NCBI GenBank assembly: GCA_014729055.1
Contig: WJKO01000640.1
Coordinates: 1 to 7,576, forward strand
From: Promethearchaeota archaeon
Lineage (GTDB): Archaea > Asgardarchaeota > Lokiarchaeia > Sigyniarchaeales > Promethearchaeaceae
Reading direction: 5' to 3'
Length of the DNA: 7,576 nt
Of this stretch, positions 1 through 6,193 are shown piece after piece. The number at the start of each line of letters is the position of its first letter. Within the stretch, counting starts at the first letter, position 1. A model generated the notes under the pieces. That model was not told the origin of the DNA. It did no database searches and was given only the letters and a program-made list of their open reading frames with translations. Both the position numbers and the translations under genes were made by a program.

Positions 1-300
1 AAAAATATGTTAAATAATAAACATTCCATATTTAAATGACTCAGCTTTTAGCATTATATTTAAAAGGAAGAGATTAAGATTAAAAATAGCAGAAAAAAAA
101 TGTGAGTTTTTAATTAGAATATCAATTTATTATTTTATGTCTCATTCATTGCGACAAAATTAATCAAAAACAGCGAAGTAAAAAAAAGGCTATATTTATG
201 AAGATCATAGAAATTTCACTGGGAACTTTGTTAAACTCAATAGAATCTTCGAAATATATTGAAGCTTTAAAATATTAAAAAAAGGAGGCTATTTTTTAAA
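1..300. other. Non-coding upstream region with no supported gene
   Basis: I find no convincing gene here on either strand; all frames entering from the left edge stop within about 40 bases on the plus strand, and minus-strand ORFs are very short. The stretch is A/T-rich with runs of A. The only ORF with any context is a 26-codon plus-strand frame at 198-278 that ends 22 bases before the next gene (see findings). TATA-like strings such as the one near 53-65 are present, but in DNA this AT-rich they cannot be assigned to a promoter with confidence. No tRNA-like or stable hairpin structure was seen. Confidence 0.6.
284..288 (+). promoter_or_regulatory. Shine-Dalgarno GGAGG for the opine-dehydrogenase-like gene
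   Basis: GGAGG ends 12 bases before the ATG at 301, slightly longer than usual spacing. It is flanked by a run of seven A (277-283) and a run of six T (292-297) that could pair weakly and place the SD in the loop. It supports 301 as the start. Confidence 0.6.
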
Positions 301-1398
301 ATGTATAATATATCTATAATTGGATCTGGAAATGGCGGAAGAGCATTTGCTGCATATTTATCCAAGAAAGGGTATAAAGTAAACTTAGCATTCCGAGATA
401 AACGTAAAATTAAGTCAATTTATAATTATAAAATGGTTCAGTCCGAAGGAGAGATTTCGGGCACTTTTAAACTTAATCTTATTACAAATAACTATAAAAA
501 ATTAGTTGAACAAGCTGATATTATTCTGTTGGTAGTTCCAGCATTTGCACATAAGGAAATTGCTGCTAGAATTGCACCATATCTTCACGATGGTCAGATT
601 ATTTTATTAAATCCCGGTAGAACGTGGGGTGCAATAGAAGTTTATAACATAATTAAGCTCAAACGACCATTTCTCGATATTCATGTCGGTGAAACACAAA
701 CTTTGTTGTTAACAAGCAGAGCAGTGAAGGATTACGGGGTACAAGTTCTTCGAATAAAGGACTCAACAGATTTTTGTTTCTATTCGAATTATCCTAATTA
801 CGATGTTTATCATACGATAAACGAGATCTTTCCCGAACTCAATCCAGTTTATGATATAAGAATTACTAGCTTAAATAATATTGGTGCTATGATACATCCT
901 GCAACGGTTGTCCTTAATAGCGGTTCAATTCATAGAAAACAGGATTTTCTTTTTTATAGAGAAGGTGTAATTCCGCATATTTCACGGATTATTGAAGAAA
1001 TTGACAAAAAACGATGCATGATCTTGGATGCCTTAGGTGTAAAGGCTTTATCTTTCTTAAGATGGGTTGAAGAGGTATATAATGTGAGGGCTCAAGATTT
1101 TTACGAGGCATTTCAGAAGATCCCCCCATACGCGACGATAAAGGCGCCAAAAATGCTTAAGAAGAGATATCTAACCGAGGATGTGCCAACTGGACTTGTA
1201 CCTCTATGGTCTATTGCACAATACTTGAATTTACCTACCCCTACAATAGAATCCATAATAAACTTGACGGATTTATTACTGAATACAGAATATAAAAGAA
1301 CGGGCAGAACTGTTAGGAGAATAGGTGTGCCACTTAAATTACTGAAACCTAAGTCCCCGATAGAAAGCGTAAACGATACATTAATTACAATATTATAA
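301..1398 (+). CDS. Opine/octopine dehydrogenase family NAD(P)-dependent oxidoreductase
   Basis: A 365-aa protein of the NAD/NADP octopine/nopaline dehydrogenase family. Family members reductively condense an amino acid's amino group with a 2-oxo acid, or run the reverse reaction. The N-terminal Rossmann fold is clear: a beta strand into GSGNGG (residues 8-13), the opine-dehydrogenase form of the dinucleotide loop. After the second strand comes F31-R32-D33-K34-R35, whose basic residues suggest NADPH preference (inference). The C-terminal helical domain has LNNIGAMIHP (191-200), with H199 at the place of the family's catalytic His, then FYREGVIP (218-225), the IEEIDKKR helix and KAP...EDVPTGLVP (281-301), all family-typical. 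Length is normal and the protein looks soluble and cytosolic. The start is fixed by an upstream GGAGG. The 145-bp gap downstream suggests it is not cotranscribed with the homocysteine genes. The substrate cannot be told; a redox-balancing opine, amino-acid turnover or a metallophore-type opine are all possible, and no nicotianamine-synthase-like partner is in the window. Confidence 0.85.
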   Translation: MYNISIIGSGNGGRAFAAYLSKKGYKVNLAFRDKRKIKSIYNYKMVQSEGEISGTFKLNLITNNYKKLVEQADIILLVVPAFAHKEIAARIAPYLHDGQIILLNPGRTWGAIEVYNIIKLKRPFLDIHVGETQTLLLTSRAVKDYGVQVLRIKDSTDFCFYSNYPNYDVYHTINEIFPELNPVYDIRITSLNNIGAMIHPATVVLNSGSIHRKQDFLFYREGVIPHISRIIEEIDKKRCMILDALGVKALSFLRWVEEVYNVRAQDFYEAFQKIPPYATIKAPKMLKKRYLTEDVPTGLVPLWSIAQYLNLPTPTIESIINLTDLLLNTEYKRTGRTVRRIGVPLKLLKPKSPIESVNDTLITIL

Positions 1399-1457
1399 TA
1401 GAACTAAAAGATCTGATATTCTCAATTATTTATTTATCTTATCTATGATGTTAATAC

Positions 1458-1475
1458 TTTTTTCGTGTAATTTTT
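1458..1475 (+). terminator. U-run terminator-like tracts after the opine-dehydrogenase gene
   Basis: TTTTTT at 1458-1463 and TTTTT at 1471-1475 lie 60-77 bases past the stop codon at 1398. Archaeal RNA polymerase commonly terminates at such U-runs without a hairpin. The second run overlaps the TATA-like tract proposed for the next gene, so its role is uncertain. Confidence 0.35.
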
Positions 1476-1500
1476 AATTAAAAGAGTATTTGATCAAATA
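1472..1500 (+). promoter_or_regulatory. Candidate promoter and palindromic operator of the homocysteine operon
   Basis: Two perfect inverted repeats sit side by side: TTTTAATTAAAA (1472-1483) and TATTTGATCAAATA (1487-1500). If the first is the TATA element, transcription would start near 1503. The 14-bp palindrome would then lie between TATA box and start site, a common repressor-operator position in archaea. In AT-rich DNA one 14-bp palindrome per window this size is about what chance would give, so only its location makes it notable. The promoter assignment is inference. Confidence 0.35.
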
Positions 1501-1543
1501 AAGACGAAAACGAAACAATATTCCAACAAGGAATTCTAATTAG

Positions 1544-3049
1544 GTGAGCGACGTGTCCAAAACAATAGAGGAAATCAACCAAAAGATTAATGATGGTAGC
1601 GTTTGTGTCGTAACAGCAGAAGAAATGATTAAAATTGTTAAAGAAAAGGGAAAGAAGATAGCTGCAAATGAAGTTGATGTAGTTACTACTGGTACCTTCG
1701 GTGCAATGTGTGGTAGTGGGGCATTTCTGAATTTTGGACATGCAGATCCACCCATAAAAATGGAACACTTATGGTTGAACGATGTTCACGCGTATCATGG
1801 AAATGCTGCAGTCGATGCCTATATAGGTGCTACAAGACTCTCAAATAGAGAAAGTGATAGAGGGGAATTTTACGGTGGTGGACATGTTATTGAAGACTTA
1901 GTTGCGAGAAGAATTATACATCTTAAGGGAACAGCTTATGCAACTGATTGTTATCCCCGGACATATATAGAAACGGACTTCACAATAGAAGATCTTAACC
2001 AAGCAATTTTATGTAATCCTCGCAATGGATACCAGCGCTATAATAGCGCAACAAACTCAACTAAAAGGACGCTTTATACTTATATGGGCAAATTATTACC
2101 GGAGTTTGGGAATGCGACCTTTTCCGGCGCGGGAGAATTATCTCCTTTACAGAAAGATCCTACATGTAGGACTATCGGCATTGGAACAAGAATCTTTCTA
2201 GGTGGAGGAACAGGATATGTTATGGGAGAAGGAACGCAACATAATCCAAATAATGATTTTAGAACACTCTTTCTAAAAGGTAATATGAAGGAAATGAGTT
2301 CAGAATTTCTTAAAGGTGCATATTTTACAAAATATGGGTGTTCTCTCTATGTGGGGTTTGGAATACCGATTCCGATTTTAGATGAACATCTAGCAGAATC
2401 ATGCGCTCGCACAAATGAGCAAATTATGACTCAAGTTGTAGATTACGGTGTCCCAAGAAGAACCAGACCCAAAATTTTGGATGTAAGCTATGCAGATCTA
2501 TACTCGGGAGAAATACGTATTAATGGTAAAGATGTAAAAGTTTCGTCTCTTTCAAGCGTGCGTAAGGCAAGACAAATAGCAGGATTATTAAAAGACAGAA
2601 TTAAAAAGGGAAAATTTTACTTGACCAATCCAGTAGCAACTTTACCTGATGATACCGAATTCAAGCCAATGAAAGTGCGAAGTGAGGTAAAATTCGTCGA
2701 TTCAATAATTAAAACAGCCGTTACATGTAATGTAAAAGATGATATCAAATATGTTGCAAACCTCTTGCTAAAAAAGAACACAAATCATATTATTGTTATA
2801 GATGAAAAGAACAAATTGAAAGGATTTCTAACATCATTTGATATAGCGCGAGGGGTAGCCAAGGGTTTAAACTTGGTTAAAGATATGATGATGAAAAAAG
2901 TATTTACGACATCGCCGAATATGACCGTTGCAGAAGCTAGAAGAATTATGGCGCATAAAGATGTAAATTCACTACCTGTAATTGATAAAAATAATAGAGT
3001 ATTGGGTATCATAACTGCTGAAGACTTATTAAGAATGAGTAAACATTGA
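1544..3049 (+). CDS. Homocysteine biosynthesis protein (HcyBio/DUF39) with C-terminal CBS pair; L-aspartate semialdehyde sulfurtransferase
   Basis: A 501-aa protein of the DUF39/HcyBio family, the type of Methanosarcina acetivorans MA1821. With a NIL-ferredoxin partner that family converts L-aspartate semialdehyde plus sulfide to L-homocysteine, bypassing O-acylhomoserine. Visible family motifs are TAEEM (24-28), GTFGAMCGSGA (50-60), AYHGNAAVDAYIGATR (83-98), GTAYATDCYPRT (129-140) and GFGIPIPILDE (271-281). C56 and C136 are in the most conserved contexts and are my candidates for the persulfide-carrying cysteines. Residues about 387-440 and 445-498 form two CBS repeats, an adenosine-ligand-sensing module, so allosteric control by AMP/ATP or S-adenosylmethionine is plausible. 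Two starts are possible: GTG at 1544, or GTG at 1553, which has GGTGA (1543-1547) five bases upstream and gives MSKTIEEIN, closer to how I recall homologues beginning. The 1553 start may well be the true one. The stop is 12 bp before the ferredoxin gene, so the two form an operon. Confidence 0.92.
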   Translation: MSDVSKTIEEINQKINDGSVCVVTAEEMIKIVKEKGKKIAANEVDVVTTGTFGAMCGSGAFLNFGHADPPIKMEHLWLNDVHAYHGNAAVDAYIGATRLSNRESDRGEFYGGGHVIEDLVARRIIHLKGTAYATDCYPRTYIETDFTIEDLNQAILCNPRNGYQRYNSATNSTKRTLYTYMGKLLPEFGNATFSGAGELSPLQKDPTCRTIGIGTRIFLGGGTGYVMGEGTQHNPNNDFRTLFLKGNMKEMSSEFLKGAYFTKYGCSLYVGFGIPIPILDEHLAESCARTNEQIMTQVVDYGVPRRTRPKILDVSYADLYSGEIRINGKDVKVSSLSSVRKARQIAGLLKDRIKKGKFYLTNPVATLPDDTEFKPMKVRSEVKFVDSIIKTAVTCNVKDDIKYVANLLLKKNTNHIIVIDEKNKLKGFLTSFDIARGVAKGLNLVKDMMMKKVFTTSPNMTVAEARRIMAHKDVNSLPVIDKNNRVLGIITAEDLLRMSKH

Positions 3050-3054
3050 GGGGA
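3048..3054 (+). promoter_or_regulatory. Shine-Dalgarno GAGGGGA for the ferredoxin gene
   Basis: GAGGGGA overlaps the TGA stop of the HcyBio gene and ends 7 bases before the ATG at 3062. This is a strong SD that supports translation of the second gene from the same mRNA. Confidence 0.7.
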
Positions 3055-3061
3055 TAAAAAA

Positions 3062-3451
3062 ATGGGTATATTAGATTTAACATTTCCGAGGAACGAGTTT
3101 AAAGGATTGGATGATTACGAAAAAATTATTAACCATATACTGAAACTAGATGTGCCATTCACAATATTAAAATTCAATCTAAATGAAAGCGGGATTGCTG
3201 TAAAACTAGATGTTCCTACTGAAAAAGTATCGCAAGTAACACAGACATTAGAAAAAGCAGGAATAAAAATAAAACGCCAAGTCATAGAAATAGATGAAGA
3301 ACTGTGTATTGATTGTGGGCAATGTATCGCATTGTGTAATACTGGAGCATTATGCTTTGACGAAGATTCAAAATTGAAATTCTGTGAGGATAAATGCGTT
3401 GGATGCCACTTGTGTGTTGATGCATGCCCCAGACAAGCGATTAAGTACTAG
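3062..3451 (+). CDS. NIL domain plus 2x[4Fe-4S] ferredoxin, electron-transfer partner of the HcyBio sulfurtransferase
   Basis: A 129-aa protein like M. acetivorans MA1822. Residues about 1-76 form a small alpha/beta NIL-type domain, the fold also found at the C-terminus of some methionine ABC transporter ATPases. Residues 78-129 are a bacterial-type dicluster ferredoxin. The cysteines are C82-x2-C85-x2-C88-x3-C92 and C112-x2-C115-x2-C118-x3-C122; in such folds C82/85/88 plus C122 hold one cluster and C112/115/118 plus C92 the other. C98 and C108 are extra. The first motif ends C-N rather than the usual C-P, while the second keeps C-P; all eight ligands are intact. In this pathway it should deliver electrons to the sulfur-transfer step on the HcyBio protein, in the cytosol. 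It starts 12 bp after the upstream gene with a strong SD. Only 48 bp separate its stop from the convergent CE15 gene, with a T-rich tract and no hairpin there. Confidence 0.9.
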   Translation: MGILDLTFPRNEFKGLDDYEKIINHILKLDVPFTILKFNLNESGIAVKLDVPTEKVSQVTQTLEKAGIKIKRQVIEIDEELCIDCGQCIALCNTGALCFDEDSKLKFCEDKCVGCHLCVDACPRQAIKY

Positions 3452-3499
3452 GATGATTAATGCAACAACGTGTATTTATATCAACAATTTCGATTATTT

Positions 3500-4783
3500 T
3501 TACTTCATATGGAGTTTAATAAATTTTAGATAATGCTCCCAATCGGATTTTAAGACATCATGACCACCAGGTCGCATATGAAATCCAATTTGACCATAAA
3601 AATGTTTGCCCACTTCTAATTTATGACCATCGGGTAATCCTTGTGTTCCTAATAATTTATAGGCTTTATCTGCTTCTACCATTGCCTCATACATCCCCTT
3701 AGGATCAGCCCATAAATCTCTGTCTGCCATGCTTACATAAAGTGGTCTTGGCGCATTTAAGGCAATGAGCATATGTTGGTCTATCGGAAGATTACATTCA
3801 TTAGCATTATATTTTTCAAAATTCTTACAGAACCAATGAGGAAATCTATCATTAATCAATTTTACAGTCTCACCAAAGGATCTTTTCGAAAGCGCTGCCC
3901 CTCCACAACCGCTGGCGCTTGCAATAATATAAGAAAACCTTTCATCTTGAGCGCCTGCCCACAATGATGTTTTACCTAAACGAGAATGTCCCATTACACC
4001 AATATTGTGTTCGTCAATATCATCATCATCTTCAAAATAATCCATTGCACGACTTAACCCCCATGCCCAAGCACTTATTGCCCCCCAATCATCGACCTTA
4101 CGACTCGCGTTTTTTTCAGTTTTATATAGATTATTAACGCCTAGATCGCATCCATCGTTTCTATCAGGACATATATCACCATAATATGCAGTTGCCAAAC
4201 CAAATCCTTGTTTTAGCACAAATTCAACGGGCCATCGATAGCTTCTGACGCCTCGTGAATCATGTGTAGCTCGATTGTTTGTTATTCCATAGCTTTCCTT
4301 ATTTCGAATCCAAGTTTTCGGCAGAATAATACGCCTATCTCTGTGAATTGTTTGATTTCCATAAAAATTAAGTCCTACAATAAGAGGGATGGGTTTTTCA
4401 TCATCTACTGGGAGATAGATAAGTAGATTCATAATTGAATCTTCATCATCGGGATGAAGACAAATTCCGATTTGTTTCCTAATTGCTAAACCATTTAACG
4501 CAAGCTCATTATGTTCTATTACCTTATATTTTAATCCGCCCGAATACTTAGGGCTTCTGCCGTATTCATGCGTTTTAAGAAGGTTGAGTAATTCATTTCT
4601 TCGAAACTCGTACCAATCATTTGAATTTTTTACTTTTGAGCCGTCATTCTTAATTAATAAAGGAGGAAGTTCATATTCCGGAACTTTCGATTCAAGATAC
4701 CGATAGAGTATACTAGTGTGCTTACTCCATTTAGTCCATCTCAAAAACGTGTAATATAATCCACCATGTTCCATGTTAATCAT
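3500..4783 (-). CDS. CE15-like (glucuronoyl esterase family) alpha/beta hydrolase, apparently cytosolic
   Basis: A 427-aa protein of the bacterial branch of carbohydrate esterase family 15. Characterised members hydrolyse esters of (4-O-methyl)glucuronic acid, such as lignin-xylan links. The signature blocks are in order: GHSRLGK (265-271) with nucleophile S267 and the neighbouring oxyanion-type Arg R268, SGCGGAALSKR (291-301), FPHWFCKNF (314-322), LPIDQHMLIALNAPRP (332-347), ADRDLWADP (353-361) and FHMRPGGHD (401-409), with H408 the likely catalytic His. Fungal enzymes have Glu just before the SG of the second block; here it is A290, so the acid is probably D354 or D356, as in bacterial members with the alternative layout. 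The N-terminus shows no hydrophobic signal segment, and an in-frame stop at 4804-4802 rules out a longer one. Known CE15 enzymes are mostly secreted, so an intracellular substrate is implied. The start is ATG 4783 or ATG 4774, neither with an SD. The gene lies 68 bp after the epoxide-hydrolase gene and was probably acquired from bacteria (inference). Another sugar-ester specificity is possible. Confidence 0.85.
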   Translation of the reverse strand: MINMEHGGLYYTFLRWTKWSKHTSILYRYLESKVPEYELPPLLIKNDGSKVKNSNDWYEFRRNELLNLLKTHEYGRSPKYSGGLKYKVIEHNELALNGLAIRKQIGICLHPDDEDSIMNLLIYLPVDDEKPIPLIVGLNFYGNQTIHRDRRIILPKTWIRNKESYGITNNRATHDSRGVRSYRWPVEFVLKQGFGLATAYYGDICPDRNDGCDLGVNNLYKTEKNASRKVDDWGAISAWAWGLSRAMDYFEDDDDIDEHNIGVMGHSRLGKTSLWAGAQDERFSYIIASASGCGGAALSKRSFGETVKLINDRFPHWFCKNFEKYNANECNLPIDQHMLIALNAPRPLYVSMADRDLWADPKGMYEAMVEADKAYKLLGTQGLPDGHKLEVGKHFYGQIGFHMRPGGHDVLKSDWEHYLKFIKLHMK

Positions 4784-4809
4784 AAAAGGAAATGAAGTTA
4801 ATCATAAAA
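4775..4809 (-). repeat. 13-bp direct repeat spanning the CE15 start codon
   Basis: TTTTATGATTAAC occurs twice on the minus strand, at 4809-4797 and 4787-4775, 22 bp apart. The second copy contains the CE15 start codon (ATG at 4783). The first copy opens a 9-codon ORF (4805-4776) in another frame whose end overlaps that start. This could be a small tandem-duplication relic or a coupling leader. Confidence 0.5.
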
Positions 4810-4816
4810 ATATTTT
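4803..4816 (-). promoter_or_regulatory. Possible TATA box giving a leaderless CE15 transcript
   Basis: An A/T-only tract on the minus strand (AAAATATTTTTA, centre near 4811) sits about 26 bases before the ATG at 4783, the archaeal TATA-to-start-site distance. With no SD in front of the gene, a leaderless start from an internal promoter is plausible. The general AT-richness keeps confidence low. Confidence 0.3.
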
Positions 4817-4851
4817 CTTTAATGCATTTTGTGGTTTATTTTTCCAGTCGT

Positions 4852-5838
4852 CTATACTCGATCTCTGTTATCTATTGTAAAATTTAGTATCTCTTTTGAT
4901 ACTTCCTTAGGTGCTTCTTGTTGGATCCAGTGCGAAATTCCCGGCAAATAAGTGATAGTATATTTTCCTTTCTCAACGTTTGCGGGAAATTTGTGAGTCA
5001 AATCGGTAGTCAAAGCTTGATCAGCAGTCCCCCAAATGACATGAGTTGGACAAGAGATCCTCTCGGGATTATTAAACCGTCCCAACAATCCCCAACGCAT
5101 GGCAGCACGATAATAATTTATACCGCTTGTTGCCCTTTTATACGAATATGCCTTAATATAAGCTGAAATATCTTTTTCTCCCTCTCCGTAATAGTTTTTT
5201 TGGGCGATTCCTTTAAATAACTTCTCTTTGAATTGAAAGAGAAAACGCTCCCCTAAAAAAGGGATTTGAAACATAAAAATATAATATGAACTCAATAGTT
5301 GCCTAATATTCGTGCTGACTTCATTTAGTAATATTTCAACGGGAGGACAATTTAGAATTATCAATTTTTCAACGTTATTTGGATACCATCGGGCAATATT
5401 CCATGCGATTCCGCCTCCCCAATCGTGTCCGATAAAAACTGCTTTAGGATTTGTAATTCGCTTATCATTTCTCGGCAACCCGCACTCTATATGGTAATAA
5501 TTGTAAGCTTCTTTTCTTAATACTCTAACTGGATCGGACGCTAAATAGTTTTGACCATAATATTTGACTAAATATGGCTTTCCTGATAGATTAAATCCTC
5601 TTTGATCTAATGCAACAACATGAAATTTCTTAGACAATTCAGGCATAATATAGCGCCAAGAAAACCAGAATTCAGGAAATCCGTGCAATAGAATAATTAT
5701 TGGGGCGTTTTTAGACGCTTTATCTGCGATAACAGCATGTAAATACACATCTTTGAAGTGAAAAAATTTCCGTTTCCAATTATTTTTTTGAATTATACTC
5801 TCTTCGACCGGATTAAGTTCGTTGAAATTAACTCTCAT
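4852..5838 (-). CDS. Epoxide-hydrolase-type alpha/beta hydrolase
   Basis: A 328-aa alpha/beta-hydrolase of the soluble epoxide hydrolase class, which opens epoxides to diols through an Asp-ester intermediate. The oxyanion motif HGFPE is at 52-56, followed by FWFSW and LDQRGFNLSGKP (78-88). The nucleophile elbow GHDWGG (137-142) gives D139 rather than Ser. The acid is probably D273 in WGTAD, and the base H303 in GISHWIQQEAP (300-310). The cap domain carries both epoxide-activating tyrosines: Y186 in Y-I-F-M-F-Q-I-P, aligning with the mammalian enzyme's YxxxFQxPG stretch, and Y243 in NYYR, matching NWYR. Two lid tyrosines favour epoxide hydrolase over haloacetate dehalogenase. Length is normal and there is no signal peptide, so it is cytosolic. 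Its ATG overlaps the stop of the upstream 112-aa gene (ATGA, 5838-5835), showing operon organisation and translational coupling; the CE15 gene follows after 68 bp. The physiological epoxide is unknown, with detoxification or catabolism both possible. Confidence 0.87.
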   Translation of the reverse strand: MRVNFNELNPVEESIIQKNNWKRKFFHFKDVYLHAVIADKASKNAPIIILLHGFPEFWFSWRYIMPELSKKFHVVALDQRGFNLSGKPYLVKYYGQNYLASDPVRVLRKEAYNYYHIECGLPRNDKRITNPKAVFIGHDWGGGIAWNIARWYPNNVEKLIILNCPPVEILLNEVSTNIRQLLSSYYIFMFQIPFLGERFLFQFKEKLFKGIAQKNYYGEGEKDISAYIKAYSYKRATSGINYYRAAMRWGLLGRFNNPERISCPTHVIWGTADQALTTDLTHKFPANVEKGKYTITYLPGISHWIQQEAPKEVSKEILNFTIDNRDRV

Positions 5839-6173
5839 TGCTCTACATCGTCCGTCTTTTCTTTTCTCTTTTTTGCTACCTTAAACATATTTGAGGGATT
5901 TAAATAAGGCGGGATGGCTGTCCATGGCGCTTCTGGTTCTAAGGGGTTCCATCGATTTTTTAAATGTTTTATAAATTGAAGTTGAGATTTATGTCCTCCA
6001 GAGAGTATTCTTTTATAATTATATCTCCCTTTAATCTTCCGTTGAAGAATTCTAATTAGCTGATCTTCAGTTAAATCATATTCTTTGTATAGTTCTTCAT
6101 AAAAGGTACCATTCATAAATTCCCGATAGAAATCGATTCCATTAAAATTTTTTATCTTGCGCTTTTTATCCAT
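5835..6173 (-). CDS. Small basic protein with a possible helix-turn-helix, first gene of the hydrolase operon
   Basis: A 112-aa protein I do not recognise as a named family. Residues about 15-46 look like a helix-turn-helix: FYREFMNGTFYEELYKEYDL, then TEDQLIRILQRKIKGR, resembling the pattern of an EELAKEYG-type helix followed by a recognition helix. The rest is rich in Lys and Arg (N-terminus, 44-74, 98-106), with a Pro/Trp-rich linker (75-93: WNPLEPEAPWTAIPPYLNP) and an acidic last few residues. There is no membrane segment, signal or metal-binding motif. The gene starts at ATG 6173 with no SD; a TATA-like element 26 bases upstream suggests a leaderless mRNA beginning at or near the ATG. It overlaps the epoxide-hydrolase start by 4 bp, so the two are translated together. 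As the first gene of the block, a local transcription regulator is the natural guess, but only the HTH-like stretch supports it. Confidence 0.7.
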   Translation of the reverse strand: MDKKRKIKNFNGIDFYREFMNGTFYEELYKEYDLTEDQLIRILQRKIKGRYNYKRILSGGHKSQLQFIKHLKNRWNPLEPEAPWTAIPPYLNPSNMFKVAKKRKEKTDDVEQ

Positions 6174-6193
6174 AAATTATTCATAAAAAGTAG

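Noticed and set aside
276..300. A-run and T-run around GGAGG as an SD-hiding hairpin
   Set aside because: The stem would be six A-U pairs only, too weak to call a regulatory structure in DNA this AT-rich.
1478..1768. Minus-strand ORFs (96 and 71 aa) over the start of the HcyBio gene
   Set aside because: They are antisense to a strongly conserved coding region, have low-complexity Phe/Ser/Cys-rich translations and no family features.
2785..3012. Minus-strand 75-aa ORF
   Set aside because: It is antisense to the CBS repeats of the HcyBio protein and has no start context of its own.
3452..3499. Terminator between the convergent ferredoxin and CE15 genes
   Set aside because: There is only a short TTATTTTT tract and no hairpin; not enough to call.
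3773..3967. Plus-strand 64-aa ORF
   Set aside because: It lies opposite the catalytic core of the CE15 gene; the minus-strand frame carries the conserved motifs.
4918..5497. Plus-strand ORFs of 82 and 61 aa
   Set aside because: They are shadows of the epoxide-hydrolase gene, whose catalytic residues are on the minus strand.
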